DNA of 64,000 nucleotides from assembly GCF_039555335.1 (NCBI RefSeq), contig NC_092646.1:20729029-20793028 (forward strand), in the 5' to 3' direction. The notes under the pieces are model-generated. The model saw only the letters and a list, made by a program, of their open reading frames with translations. It was not told the DNA's origin and searched no databases. The position numbers were made by a program, and so were the translations under genes. Below are positions 33,011 through 45,894 of the stretch, piece by piece (the first letter of the stretch is position 1; the number at the start of each line of letters is the position of its first letter). Source of the DNA: Amphiura filiformis. Its lineage: Eukaryota; Echinodermata; Ophiuroidea; Amphilepidida; Amphiuridae.

Positions 33011-34570
33011 AGCTTAATTTATTGTTCTTAATGATTTCTGTATGTTTTTGAAGAAGTTGCCAAACCCGTTATAGAAGCCCAATTGGGCAACTTCTGATGA
33101 TTTTGAAGACAAAATGGACCACAACTTTAAAACTATTATGAGTAGAACCCCTTGTGTTTTTGTATTATATTCTTTACTTCTTCCTCTTTCATTTCACACC
33201 ACTCGGGGGTTCATACCTTCGTAGCATTTAAAGATATATCCATTTCAGACCAAAAGGTTGGTCAGTCTGTCAAGTAAGTAAGATACACTAATGTAGGCTG
33301 ATACCATTTCATGGTTCAGCAAAAAAACAAAACTTCTTATTGATAAGTAAAAGGAAAAGTGACCTTTGCCATTTGGCCCAGATATTCAAGGTCAATGACC
33401 CCCACCGCCCAAGAAATCGCTTGACCTACTTTACAAGCAGATATAGCTAGAAATTAACCAATATATGATTGCATTCTAACAAGAAAGATGTATTTAGACT
33501 TTATAAATCAATTCCAGGTCATAGCATATCTATAGCTTAAGGGGGTACTACACCACTTGATAAATTTGTGACTATTTTTTGCATTTTTCTCAAAAAATAA
33601 TAACACACTGGTAACAAAAGTTATGTATATTATAGGGGCAAGGAATCCAGTTACTATACTGTGGGAATTTCAGTGACTCAAGACAAGCGGTGCGTTATTT
33701 ATGATAAGAAAAGAGGTACCGTTAGAATGTACCTCATTTCTTATCATAAATAACGTACCGCTTGTCTTGAGTCACCGACATTCCAGTTTAGTAATTGGAT
33801 TCTTTGCCCCTATAATATAGGCCTACATAACTTTTGTTACCAGCAGGGGCGGATCTTGATATGGTTATGGTGGTGCAGCGCACCACCCTAGAATTCCAAA
33901 AAATAGTGTGATCAAATATGTAATTATCATGTTACTTAAAAATCAATAAAACCCTACAAATTCCATTAAAAATGGCTATTCTGGCTTATTCTGTGAGTCT
34001 TAACCATGTATCATAGGGATTTTTAAGTTTTTGTCCAGTGCATAATTAGAAGTAAACTGGCAACCTCAAAATGGTACACATTCCAGTTTCGCTCCACTAG
34101 TTGCTATCTCTCCCACATAAACCCACTATGCAATGACTATAAAAGCTTTTCCATTAGCTTCTATGCGACCCCTACACTACACCGTGGTGCAGAAAATAGG
34201 TTCGCTCCACTTTTTCATAATCTTCAACACAGTTCAACATCTTATGTGGCCCACAGAGTCAAGAAGAATTTCCTTACTCAATAGTCAAAAAGTTGAGGTT
34301 TCTGTGGAGTCTAGACATCTGCAGCTTGTTTATCCACAGATATCGGAATATCTGTGGTTTATTGTAAGAAAGTTATTGTGGTTTCAAGGTTTTTGGATTA
34401 AGTTTAATGGAAGTGTCATGGTGTGTGATCATTCAGGGTGAGTCAGTGCCACAATTACCGTATGTCAAAATATTGTTCAAACTAAACCTGTATAATAATG
34501 TAACCTCATGCAGACCTACTAAGCACTAAGCAAGAACTTATTGCACCCTATATATTTTTGGTGTGCTAAG

Positions 34571-34794
34571 GCTGCGTTCACATAGAAGTATACTATTCGG
34601 GTATACGGTGCACGTTTTGCAGGTGCACGCGTATAGCTTAAATCGAGCAATGCAATTCCATAGCACCGGGTCACATAAGGCTACGATCAGATAGAAGTAT
34701 ACTATTCGGGTATACGGTGCACGTTTTGCAGGTGCACGCGTATAGCTTAAATCGGGCAATGTAATTTCATAGTACCGGGTCACATAAGGCACTA
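34571..34794. repeat. Two tandem ~112-bp units
   Basis: Two near-identical copies share AGAAGTATACTATTCGGGTA and the sequence through CCGGGTCACATAAGGC. Third, inverted partial copies (CGTATACTTCTATGTGAACT) lie at 35100-35195, so the block can form long hairpins. Confidence 0.7.
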
Positions 34795-35314
34795 TTCGAA
34801 AAGGCCGTATACCATGTATACCTGCGTATAGTATAGTATAGTGGGAATCGTGCGTGCTCGATTTTAGTGCAGCGTATACCGTCCTAATTTTAAAACTAAA
34901 CCATATGTGGGTAAATTCATTTTTTGTAATAGATGCACTATCTAATTCTGCACATTATGACACCTCATTCAATGCAATGTGACCTCCAGAAGTAAAGTTA
35001 CAAGCATTTGATTAGACGAAGAAAATTGGTAAACTGACCTACAAATGTATACTCGCTATTAGCTATACGAAATACGCTCATTTGACCAGGCTGAGTTCAC
35101 ATAGTATATTGCTATATGAACTCAGCCTGATCGAATGAAGCGTATTTCGTATAGCGAATACCGTATACCGTATACTTCTATGTGAACTCAGCCTAATGCA
35201 TGCATCATACACCAAAAATGCTATTGAAACTAGTATAAATATACCAGCTAGCATGACTAGTGTGTAGCTCAAGATATACTAGTATTCTGCAAGCCAAATT
35301 TATTCAATTTCAAG

Positions 35315-35372
35315 ATGACTTCTGTCGAGTATTTGTTTCAAAATCGCTTTTCTACACATGATGACAATATAG
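35315..35372 (+). CDS. Possible first exon of a hAT-encoded protein
   Basis: ATG followed by 19 codons (MTSVEYLFQNRFSTHDDNI) and an exact GTAAGT donor. It lies inside the hAT element 33844-38031, shortly after a TATA-like stretch (TATAAATATACC at 35235). The downstream exon would have been displaced by the nested element that inserted at 35508. No family match can be claimed from 19 residues; chance is a real alternative. Confidence 0.25.
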
Positions 35373-35507
35373 GTAAGTTTTATTTGAAGAATCAAGGATC
35401 TTGTTTTTAACCTATTTATGTTCAGGTTTTTTTTTTTAATTTACCCTAAAAGTATGCACCAAATCGCACCATTTTAACTTTACTTTTCAAAATTTCTCAA
35501 TTTCTGA

Positions 35508-37915
35508 CAGACTTGTACCCGAGTCCAGCTTGTCCGAGTCCGAGCCGAGCCGAGTCCATTTGTATCCGAGTCCGAGCCGAGTCCGAGCCAAGTCCGAGTC
35601 TTTTTGTGTCCGAGTACGGACTCGAGTCCAAGTCCGGGGGTGCCGAGTCCGAGCCAAGTCCGAGTCCAACAAAATAAGACCCAAGTCCGGCTTGAGTCCG
35701 GACTCGGCGAAGTCCATGCCCGGAGGTGGTGGGGGGAGGTCATTCAACTTTAATGTGACACTGGTATCTGCCTACTGGCATTGCATAGTAGGAGCCTATT
35801 TGTATAAAAATGGGTCATTTGGTATAACAAAATGAAAAAGGGATAATTGGGTATAAAATTTTGAAAGAAGGGGGTCATTTGGTATAACATTTTGAAAAAA
35901 TGGGTCATTATTTTCAAAAAGTGGAGCAAAATTATATATTTTGTTTCTAATTTGAAAATTTACAATTCAAATTTGCTGAAAAAAAAAGAATATTTCAAAG
36001 TTTCTGCATAATGATGATAAAATTGTAGAAAAAGAAGGTCATTGGCCAAAGGACACTCACTACACTACACCACACACCACTCTCCCTATACACACCCACC
36101 CACCCTACCAAACCCCACCCCATCCACAAAGTTAACATTTCAAAGATTCAACCCAACTCAACCAACCAACTGTACACACACCCCTTCAAAAACCCATACA
36201 TGTACCCATGAACAGGTAACCATGGTAACTCCTGAAGGTAAAAACTACATGTATCAGACCACCTGTATCAGACAGCAGCCATGTGATGGTATTTTGTGTG
36301 TGTGTGTGGCACACTACATGTATGTAAACTCACAGGGAACTTGCACCAAGGGACTAGAGAAGTGTCACTAGGCTGTGTACAGCATGTAAATGAATTGCAA
36401 TGTATTCAAATACATTATAGAAAAATAACATCATCATCATTATCATCATCATCATCATCGTTGTCATCATCATCATAATAATAATACTAACAGAAATTCT
36501 TTAATTCTAAACATCTTTTCAAAATTGTCCCACACAATGTGCAGTGAGTAGGCCTATAGTGCAGACTTGTAGTACCCGTACCCGTACTCGAGTCCCAATT
36601 TCCGTACCCGTACCCATGGCTCCATACCCGTACCCGTACTCATGCCTTATTTTGACTTCGGACCCGTACTCGTACTCATGGACTGGGACCCATACCTGTA
36701 CCCATGGACCCGTACCTGTACTCATGGCCCTAGGACCCATACCTGTACCCATGGGTACGGGTACCTGATGATACAGTACATGGCTAAATGCATGCAGGAA
36801 AGTAAGAGCTAGAGTAGATCTACTCTCACTTCCCACTCATGAATCCCACTGCACTGTGAGTCCTATGATCATAATCAAAGCAAATCTATGTTACATGGGA
36901 TGGGGATGGGTGGAAAGTAGCACATTGAGCCAGATAGCAAGTGCCCTAAATTTTAGCCTGGCCCAGGGCCATGAAAAAGGTAAATATGGCCCTGGCTACA
37001 CAAAATGTGTATGCTATGTACAGTGTTACCTACATAAGCTTACACTGTGACAGCCTCCAGCCTGATGTAGGCCCTACATGTACACACTTGACTTGATGCA
37101 TGTAGGCCTATTACAATACTACATGTTGCATTCACCATGCTCACACTCTGACTGATACAGAAAATAAGTCAGCAAACTGGAAAAACATTTCAAGAAATTG
37201 TCTTTTGAGGTGAATTTCAAGTTATCATGTTCATAGCTTTTGTTCATCATTTTAATATTCCCCACCCTAATAAAGTGCACACATGAAGAACTATAATGTG
37301 ACTGGTGTGAGCAGTGAACACTTTCCGCCATGCACATGTATAGTCACATGAATAGAGAGTTCCTTTACCACACCTGTAAACACTGAGAGGAACTTATAGG
37401 CAAAGTATTAACAAATCTTGGATATAATTATCCTGATGTGCATAATTAATGATAATAATTATATTAAGCTAATGGATAATCTGGTGTGTGCCAGGGATGT
37501 GTGGATGTGCATGAAAGGCTCCACTTATTTGGAAAATTGACAATTAATTAAAAGTCTAAAAATTTTAGATCAAATTTGAGATCCAATTGATGTTTCATGT
37601 TTTGAAATAAATAACAACTTGAATGCTATATCACTACTAAATGTCAGCCCCAATTAATTAGGAAAATGGCCAAATAAGTAAAGTCAACAAATTAGAGATC
37701 TATTTTGACATTTTAGATAAGCATTTCACATTTTACAAGGATTTATAAATTGACTGGACTCGGACCGGACTCGGCTTCGAGTCCGAGTCCTTTTGTGTCC
37801 GAGTCCGAGCCGAGCCGAGTCTTTTTGTGTCCGAGTCTGAGCCAAGTCCGAGTCCAACAAAAGTGGACTCGAGTCTGACTCGAGTCCGAGTCCGGACTCG
37901 AACGATACATCACTG
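35508..37915. mobile_element. hAT-type element copy 2 (innermost nested element)
   Basis: Same termini as 6732-10151 (CAGACTTGTACC...ATACATCACTG), with its own perfect 8-bp duplication ATTTCTGA (35500-35507 and 37916-37923). It lacks the MITE at 7549-7725 and the 849 bp corresponding to 8426-9274 (junction near 37034/37035). It carries TAGGCCTA at 36549 and 37103 where copy 1 has only TA. Otherwise the copies are almost identical, indicating recent activity. Confidence 0.9.
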
Positions 37916-38185
37916 ATTTCTGAGGGGGCCACATCCCCCCTCAGACACCCCCCTGCGTCGCACAAGTGCTCCGGGCGGCGCTTCGCGCCGATTTGCACCA
38001 AGAGTAAAAAAACCACCACCAGCCGCCACTGGTTACCAGTGTGTAGTTATTGTTTGAGAAAAATGCTAAATTAGTCACAAAATTTATCAAGGGGTGTAGT
38101 ACCCCCCTTAAGATTCAGGTAATCAGGTTGCTATAAAATTAGATATCAGTGTTACTCCGGGTTTTACTATAAGATGCATAAAAGG

Positions 38186-38845
38186 GCTGGGGTATGAACG
38201 TTTGGACAGTATTTATTGTGGGACATTAGAGCACATCAGACATATCGAATTGCATTCTGAATACGAAGAATGTCATTCTTATATCAAATAATTTTGATTT
38301 TTGAAATTCGCAATGTAATACACATTTTATGGCAAATCATTAAAATTGATATTTTTGATATTTAACAGTACTCGAAGTAAACTTTATAAATCTGATGATT
38401 TATACTTAACGTATGTAGGTGGGATGAAAAGCCGACGATCAATTGAAAATTTGGACCTTTCGTATTGAAGATATGGATTTTTTTCCCAAAACACCAACAA
38501 AAATTAGGTCTTTTTGGGGAAAAAAATCCATATCTTCAATATGAAAGGTCAAAATGTTCAATTGATCGTCGGCTTTTCCTCCCAGCTACATATACTTTAA
38601 GAATATATCATTAGATTTATAAAATTTACTTTGAGGACTGTTATATATCAAAAATTTGAAAAATATCAAATTTATATAATTTGTCATAAAATTTGTATTA
38701 TATCGTGATTTTCAAAAATGAAAATTATTTGATATCAGAAAGACATGCTTCGTATTCAGAATGCAATTCGATACGTCTGAGGTGCTCTCATGTTCCATAA
38801 AAAATACTGTCGAAACGCTCAAAACGCTCATTCCAGGTCCCTTAA
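38186..38845. mobile_element. Long palindromic repeat, complete copy
   Basis: The two halves are reverse complements: TCAGACATATCGAATTGCAT, GAATGTC..., TTGATATTTTTGATA, GGGATGAAAAGCCGACGATC, then mirrored around about 38505. It is a roughly 660-bp full foldback element. Halves or fragments occur at 30100, 30880, 49070-49295, 50415-50840 and 51610-51675, making it the commonest repeat of the window. No coding potential. Confidence 0.75.
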
Positions 38846-39312
38846 ACGCTATAGAAAAATGCTTTTAGAGTTTGGTTCCATTTTACAATACAATAAACGG
38901 AATTTATATAGCGCCTTAGCATAAGTATGAACAAAGCGCTTTACAATGATCTTAAAAGTACAACTTACACTACATCTTAGGCTACAGTAAAATGTACAAC
39001 TTAATTAAAAATAAAAATAAAAACTTAGTTTGGAAACAAAAATTTAAAAGTGGCCAGACTATGTGAAGTACGAAGTTTTACAGGTATAATTTGTTCCAGA
39101 GAGCTGGCACAGAATTGCAGAAGGCATTATTCCCCATTACTCGTTGACTGCCGATAAAACGCCCAATAAAGACTTAGTCACCGGACCGCGCCGGCCAGTT
39201 AAAGTACATGCCCTATCACACCACTCCACACCATACATAAATTCTCCCAGTCACATTTCCAAAAATATGAAATTAAAAAAAGTCAAATTTTAATTTACTT
39301 CTTTTAAAGTTT

Positions 39313-39392
39313 GGCAGAGGCGGGGTTCGAACTCACGGCGCAACGCTTAGTACTCTATGAGCCTAGCGCCTTAGACCACTCGGCCACTTGTC
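39313..39392 (-). repeat. tRNA-Leu/Ser-like sequence, degenerate
   Basis: The minus strand reads GTGGCCGAGTGGTCTAAGG (A box and D arm of class II tRNAs) and GAGTTCGAACCCCGCC (B box and T arm). The anticodon stem does not pair convincingly. tRNA pseudogene or SINE head. Confidence 0.55.
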
Positions 39393-40172
39393 TTGTTGTT
39401 ATTCATTTGAAAGTAATATTTAAAAATATAATCGCAACTTCAACATAGGCCTACCACGTGACAAGCAAAGACAGAAAACGTATTATATTTTGGAATTTTA
39501 TCATTAATGTGTATTATAATAGAGCTACCATTATTTATATTGTTGAATTCTCAAGCGCATCATTTCGAATTGGGTTTTTATTCCTAAAGCCCGATACTGA
39601 CTCCACCTGTACATTTTAATTTCCTCGCGGGATGCTGAGATGTTTGAAAAGCATCGCAGCATCGCATACTGCTGCGAAGTGGAGTCAGGATCGGGCTTAA
39701 TGCGAACCACCAGCATCCATGGTTCGATGTAGAGATTATTCTTTCCTATTCAGAGGAAATTTTGTAATTACACACCTTATTGCCTTTTAACAATAACCAA
39801 TGACACTAGCACGTAATTCCAGTCAAGCACCAATCTTTAATCCTATTGTTGAAGAGGATAATAAGCTTATGTACTTATGTATAGCATTCGTAAAAAAGCT
39901 TAAGTCTTTGTTTGCTTTGGTTAAATCCTGTTCAAGTGGTGGGTTAAACAACAATTAACAATGAGAGGACATTCCTGAACCTCGTTCATTTGGCGATGAT
40001 TTGAAGTGACCGCCAATTATGACCATTTGATATTTAATACCAGCAATGTGGAAAAAAAATAATGTAATGCTAAAATAATGTACCCTTTTACGGAAGGAGC
40101 AAAGTTTAACAAGTTACAACTCCGCTTCTGCAGTACGAATGTTATTATTTCCTAGTCTTGAAAAAAAATTGC

Positions 40173-40242
40173 AGGCAGAGGTGGGAATCGATCTCGGTAC
40201 CTCCCGGTTAAAAAGCACTGTGCAAACCACTAAGCCAACTAA
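40173..40242 (-). repeat. tRNA-like sequence, degenerate
   Basis: The minus strand has TTGGCTTAGTGGTTTGCAC (A box) and GAGATCGATTCCCACCTC (B box). Spacing fits a tRNA but stems are incomplete. Likely SINE-derived. Confidence 0.45.
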
Positions 40243-40458
40243 ATATCTGTCGTGAGATGCTTGACATTAATCTTTGATATTGCTGAATGGAACAAATCGC
40301 GGAATTAAATCAGAAATAAAATCTAAAGAAAATATAGGTTAGAAAATTATCAAATAAATTTAAATTAAAAATTGAGACTTTATATTTATTTATTTCACAA
40401 GGCGGCATTACACAGACAAACACTGTATACGCTAAAAACTCGACTCTCATTACTAGAT

Positions 40459-40529
40459 GATGGCATAGCTCAGTGTTAGAGCATCAGACTGGTAATGTCA
40501 ATATCGTTGGTTCGAATCCGCCTGCCAGC
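40459..40529 (+). repeat. tRNA-like sequence, anticodon-loop GGT (Thr-like), with downstream ATTT tail
   Basis: The 71-nt cloverleaf has acceptor GATGGCA/TGCCAGC (6 of 7 pairs), D arm GCTC/GAGC, loop CTGGTAA, and T arm with GGTTCGAATCC. The anticodon stem has two mismatches of five, so it is probably not functional. A (TTTA)n run at 40581-40616 follows about 50 bp downstream, as in SINE tails. Confidence 0.5.
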
Positions 40530-40581
40530 AATGGTTATTATGATTTTAATGCTACGCTACAATTTGTTCCATTTGTTCCAT

Positions 40582-40617
<36 letters not shown>

Positions 40618-40923
40618 ATAATTTGATATATTTGAAAGGGGTATTTGAGCAATTTGAAATTTTTACCCCGTATAATCCTATGGGTAATTTTGAACCCACC
40701 CCTCCCAAATTGCCAAAACCTATGAGTTTAAATGATACATAATGATCAGTACGTCAATCATGAGTGAACACCGGTTGGTCACTGCATTTATTTGGGAATG
40801 GGTAGGCACTGCAGCTTGATTCACCATCCACAACATGATAATGTGTGCACTTGCTACATTATATACACTTGTAGGCCTATGTTGTTGTTGGTGTATAAGT
40901 AATGGGCCTTGCAATTGAAATGC

Positions 40924-41820
40924 CTCAAGCTTTTAATCCGATATGCAGATTATCTATTTGTTTTCATGAATTGGAAGACATTCTTTGATGTGTTACTGAG
41001 CTCAATGATCTGAAATTACTGGAGTGTGAGGTCAGAATAGTATTTTATTAACAGAAAGTATAGACAGGGATCGATATAATGGGATAGGCATCGTAGTATT
41101 ACGTAACACACCGAAAGATGTAGTTTAACTCTAGACAATAGGCGCCATATTGCAGGAGGGTTAGAGTTCATAGAGGAAACGTTAAAGGTTAGTAGATTAG
41201 GTCACCCAGGCACATCACTAATGTGCTTCACGAGTTGTAATACCGACAGGTAAAAACATTGATTTTGTAAAATTCTCCCGATTTTTTAAAATTACTAAAT
41301 AAGGTTAGTACTTCAAACCATTCTTTGATGAATCTATGCAATATGACGGTAATTTTGAAACATCTAAGAATCAATCTTAAACATCTTCATGATATTCATT
41401 TTTTGCGCATGGTCAAAGCATGCTCTTGCGCTATCCACAGACTATCCGGTGGAAACTTCAAAGCAACGATCATGCGTTAATATTTACAAAATGGCGAATG
41501 ATGTAGTTTAAGTCGAACAATAGCGTGACCGGCGTGACGTAGTTTTTGGCATTGTTCCTATATGCACTTTCACCCTCCTGGTATAGAGACCCTGCATGAA
41601 ATTATCGATTGGCTCCAAACAAAGGATTTGAGCCGGTGTCCTTCACCGTAGTTATGGCGGAGTGCAGTCCATTCAATCAAATGTTGTCATCAACCTATTT
41701 GATTGCAATCATGCTTTTGTTGAATGCATTTGAGTAGTCCGCCATATTTACGGGATGATATGTCACATGCAAGGCCTCTATTCTCCAAATTCATTTCCTA
41801 ATGTATGTGAGAATGATACA
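40924..41820. mobile_element. Interrupted second copy of the 12274-12538 MITE
   Basis: 40924-41058 matches the middle and right part of 12350-12500 (CTTTTAATCCGATA...TATTTTATTAACAGAA). The terminal part (TTCTCCAAATTCATTTCC) reappears at 41781. The intervening 720 bp is a later insertion with diverged inverted segments (GATGTAGTTTAA twice); no coding content. Confidence 0.5.
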
Positions 41821-41929
41821 GTAATGACATGATGAACATAGTCATTGATGCATCAGTTTTAAAATAGACTAGGCGGTTACCATATTTGGCGGTTCTCGCT
41901 TGGGCGCGATTACCAGGCTGATGGTGACA

Positions 41930-42720
41930 TGCCCATATGACAGTTTTTACTAATTTGACCTCAGATGACCTCTGGCGACCCCAAAATGACCTTCCAAAAT
42001 TTGGCTCTAAATGTTAACTGTACCCACCAAGTTTCATGCCCATGCGACAGTTCTTAGTAATTTGACCTCAGATGACCCCTGGATGACCTTGGATGACTCC
42101 AAAATGATCTAAACTTATAACTCTAAATGTTGACTGTACCCACCAAGTTTAATGCCCATACATGAGTTTTAACTAATTTGACCTCAGATGACCCGTGGTG
42201 ACCTTGGATGACCCCAAAATTACCTTCAAAAATGTTGTTTTAAATGTTGACTGTACCTACCAAGTTTCATGCCCATACGACACTTTAGTAATTTGACCTC
42301 AGATGACCCCTGGGAGCGGACCCCGGTGTCAGATGACTTTAAAACGAACATAAACATCTTCTTGACAGGACAGAACTACACCCACCCACCGAGTTTGAGC
42401 CCCGTACGACCTAGTTTCATGCCCATATGACAGTTTTTAGTCATTTTACCTCAAATGACCCCTGGGAGGGGGCCCTGGGGTCGGATGACTTAACAAACAT
42501 GAACATCTTCTTGCCAGGACAGAACTACACCCACCCACCGAGTTTGAGTCCCGTAGTACCTAGTTTCATACCCATATGACAGTTTTTAGTCATTTGACCT
42601 CAAATGACCCCTTGGAGGGGGCCCTGGGTCGGATGACTTAACGAACATAAACTTCTTCTTGCCAGGACAGAACTACACCCACCCACCGAGTTTGAGCCCC
42701 GTACGACCTACGACGGCCTC
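41930..42720. repeat. Second minisatellite array of TGACCTCAGATGACC units
   Basis: Four to seven units contain TTTGACCTCAGATGACCCC, GATGACCTTGGATGACC, GTTGACTGTACCCACCAAG and TTTCATGCCCATACGACAG. Later units switch to a longer form with ACAGAACTACACCCACCCAC. The half-site TGACCT is AGGTCA on the other strand, so this mirrors the array at 17640-19475, but the unit backbone is different. Confidence 0.75.
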
Positions 42721-42999
42721 ACATTAGCAGACAAAACCTAAATCTACAGAATTATATCCATTACTCGTCTCGAAAGAGCTCAAAATAAATAACTTAGAAC
42801 ATTTTCTTGATGTCCTTTAACATGTTTCCATAGTTAACCATCGTTAGCCATGGATATCTATGCTGTAGAACTGACCGGTGACTAAGTCCGATTTATTGGG
42901 ACGTTTATCGACCATCAACGAGTAATGCATATGTTGTGTGAGGCCTCCAAATTTTGGCCTGGCCCAGGGCCCCCAAAAAGATATATCCGGCCCTGCCCA

Positions 43000-43093
43000 T
43001 ATACATAACTTTTGTTACCAGTGTGTAGTTATTTTTTGAGACAAATGCAAAATTAATCACAAAATTTATCAGAGGGTGTAGTACCACCTTAAG
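43000..43093. mobile_element. 3' fragment of the TTAA MITE family
   Basis: CATAACTTTTGTTACCAGTG through GGGTGTAGTACCACCTTAAG matches the right end of 32057-32434. The left part is missing. Confidence 0.65.
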
Positions 43094-43956
43094 AGTATAG
43101 TTAATTCTAAAATGTCCGCTTTGCAACCATGGTAACAAAGGTGATAAACAACATTTTGTAATACTTGAAACTTTAACTTGAATTTCAATATCTGACTACT
43201 ACTATGCAAAGAATATTTCTCACCTCGGATGCAGCAAATACACTAGTGTGACTGTCATTGCATTGTATCCCCGATGATACCATTATGGGGACCCCGTTAA
43301 TTAGCTAATTAAATTAATCTGTTTCATTGTCAGTTTCTTGTAAATATAACAGTTGGGAATATATAATATAATTAAAATAAATTACGGCCAGAGATAATTA
43401 CTGTTAATATGAAGTCGCAGGAACAATTTGGACTCTAGGGACATCTTTATGGGCTATACTTTATGGTTTTTGTGCTATATATTAAAGTCGATTTCAGTTC
43501 CTACTCTTAACTAATGCCTTTATCTGTGGCGATATTGGAACCAAAAGAAAGTGCTTCTCGTATACTATACCCACATGAAATCTTTCCAGGGCGGGTGTCA
43601 AGTACAGATGACAAAATTCTAAAAATTCTAAAATTTAAGAAGTGTACCTTTTCAGCCCCATATTTGGAATCAGCATGAAAAATTCACCAAAATGAGTACA
43701 AACAAGCCTAGTATTGGTTCAGTGGTTCTTGAGATATCTTGAGATCTCAAAACTTGGACTTTTTATGTCGAACCCTATGGCTAGCAAGCAGAGCATTAAT
43801 ATAAAAAAAATCACAGCATAAAATCTTATTTCTCCTTTTAACATGTTCAATGAGAGGGACAAAAAATTCGCATTTATTTGCTTACTTCATACTAATATAA
43901 TTAGAAGTTAATTACTAAATTAATTAATTACTGGAAATAGAATGGAATATATTAAG

Positions 43957-44366
43957 CAGGGTTGTTGATTTTTTTTTTCTAAATAAAAAAAATCGGATTT
44001 GTTTTTATTTAAATCGATTTTTTTTTTCAATTTTTTTTTATTCCAAGAACTGCTGTACCCTATGATAAAGTCAAAAGAGTACCAGTGGAATGATAGTCAT
44101 GTGCACAATCCTACCACTGTACCAGGTATTTACAAAAATCAAAACATGTTTTTTTACACGGTGAAAATTTCAAAGAAAAAATTTGGTAAAATCATATGGA
44201 ACAAACCTGTTGAATTCTGCACCTTAAAGATGAATTTTTAGCAATAGATAAAGTGATATCATACTATTCATAGAGGTATTTTAATTGTATCCAAAAGTTG
44301 TAGAAGCATTAAGAATGAAGTAAAACAGTCAATTTAAATCGGCATGATTTAAATCAAACAACCCTA
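43957..44366. mobile_element. hAT MITE (CAGGGTTGTTGATT...AATCAAACAACCCTA)
   Basis: Inverted ends include GATTTAAATCAAACAACCCT and the T-rich left counterpart. Flanks ATATTAAG (43949-43956) and AGATTAAG (44367-44374) match in 7 of 8 bases. An 80-codon open frame inside is low complexity and not transposase. Confidence 0.6.
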
Positions 44367-45466
44367 AGATTAAGTTACATCAAACATTCTACATCCACTA
44401 AAAAGTCTGTAGGGGCCTTAATATATTATATTTCTTTATTACCAGGTAGTAGACTAGGTATCTTTACAGTGCAGAATATATGCATCATCACTTACTGACA
44501 TTTGAAATCAAATTCTGTTTTTTAAATAAAAATCTAAGTAAGTCAACAATCACGTTTTATGACAAAATTGGTATCATCGATTGTGAAACCCATTTAGACC
44601 AGGCTTTTCGATATGGATTTATCGAGCTGATCTAATTGTTGTTTAAAATCAGATCATAATAACTATTTTCCATATTTGAAGGATAATAGGTATTTTGATA
44701 ACATTGTTTTCATTGATCAATTAAGTGAAGTCCGAGGTAAACGGTGATATATCTTAAATGAAGTGAACGGCAATCACAACATTATGTCTTCTAATGTTAG
44801 AAAAATAATCATCAAAGACGGATCACATGGTTTTATTTAAAACAAACTCATATTAACCATAAAAAAGACATCTCTCAACACGCGATATTCAAATTTCCGC
44901 GCCGAAATTGTCTAGTCTATTTTGTATGAAAATGTTATAATAATGGCATTAATAGACACCTCAACATAAAAATAAGAAAATGTTTAATAATAATATGATG
45001 CCAATTTCGTACCGGTTTTTTTTTTTTTATTTGGTCATAATAGGCCTATATCACAAACATTGTACATGCATTGTTTTGTGACAAGACACTATGGGCGAAT
45101 TTCTCGACGGGTGGCTTAGCAATTGGCTTGTCTAGCCTCAAGGCTTAAGAGGTCGTAAGACCAGGCTTAACTGAAAACGTATTTCCCGAAGCACGGCTAC
45201 CATAGCCTCGAGGCTTCGTTAGCCCGTGGGCCAGGCTTGTAGGATTAGCCCTAGGCTTCAGTAAAATTTGCATTTCTCGAAATCAGTCTTCTGTAGCCGT
45301 AGTCTACGCAAGCCTGTAAGAGCTGGCTTACAGCGGCTTTTCTTGGCCCTGCCTCAGAGCAGGTCTTAGGTCGTAAGCCTTGGTCTATTTCAATTTACAA
45401 ATTATTTAAATTGTAATGCAAAGTTTATCTTTCATATTTTTGACGGTCTTTCATAACATGAGTAAG

Positions 45467-45894
45467 CAGTCGCGTAACTGGGGGAAGCGGAGGAGCTCTT
45501 CCCCCACCATGAAAAAGGTAAATTAGGCCTACTTCTGAGAGTTATTAATTAACCTCATATTTGGTCATTTTAACCTTAAAAACTCAATTTTTAAGGTTAA
45601 ATAAATTGCATTTATCCCACTTTTGTACCATTGGCCTATATGTCACCAGCTTTAATAGCTTAAATATGGCATTTCTACCATAATTTTTTTTTCAATCCCA
45701 CCTCCCCCATGTCAAAAGAAATCTACGCCAATGTTCCGGGGACACATTCCAAGCAGATCCCATAACTCCTCAGACCCACTCCACCCCTTACAAACCCAAA
45801 CAGCATGAAACAACGATGCCTGCCCCTCATTTATTATGTTTGCCCCCGCTTTCCCCACCCCACCCCCAAATGAAAATGTCTAGTTACGCCACTG
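45467..45894. mobile_element. hAT MITE (CAGTCGCGTAACT...AGTTACGCCACTG)
   Basis: Inverted ends plus 8-bp flanks TGAGTAAG (45459-45466) and TGGGTAAG (45895-45902), one mismatch. It contains TAGGCCTA at 45524. Confidence 0.7.

Larger units (their letters stand above)
33844..38031. mobile_element. 4.2-kb hAT element (middle nested element)
   Basis: Starts CAGGGGCGGATCTTG and ends CAGCCGCCACTG. A perfect 8-bp duplication GTTACCAG (33836-33843 and 38032-38039) interrupts the outer MITE, whose intact sibling at 32360 reads straight through. Minus its own nested insertion it is about 1.77 kb. It includes a tandem duplication (34571-34794), a hairpin region (35080-35190) and a possible small 5' exon (35315-35372), but no recognisable transposase domain, so it is probably an internally deleted derivative. 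Confidence 0.85.
33541..38107. mobile_element. TTAA MITE (outermost of three nested elements)
   Basis: TTAA at 33537-33540 and 38108-38111 flanks ends GGGGGTACTACACC and GGTGTAGTACCCCCC. Removing the hAT element inside (33844-38031 plus its duplication) leaves a MITE of about 371 bp collinear with 32057-32434. TTAA duplication suggests piggyBac-type transposition. Confidence 0.85.
39136..42926. repeat. 3.8-kb inverted-repeat-bounded block
   Basis: ATTACTCGTTGACTGCCGATAAAACGCCC near 39136-39187 is mirrored at 42872-42926 (ACTTAGTCACCGG and ATTACTCGTTGA shared). The block encloses tRNA-like sequences, a split MITE and the second AGGTCA-type array. No target duplication or transposase is seen. 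Just upstream (38900-38950) is the common word TATAGCGCCTTAGC...AAAGCGCTTTACA. Confidence 0.5.

Noticed and set aside
40459..40529. Functional tRNA-Thr(GGT) gene
   Set aside because: Two mismatches in the anticodon stem and an acceptor mismatch, with a SINE-like ATTT run nearby; listed as tRNA-like repeat instead.
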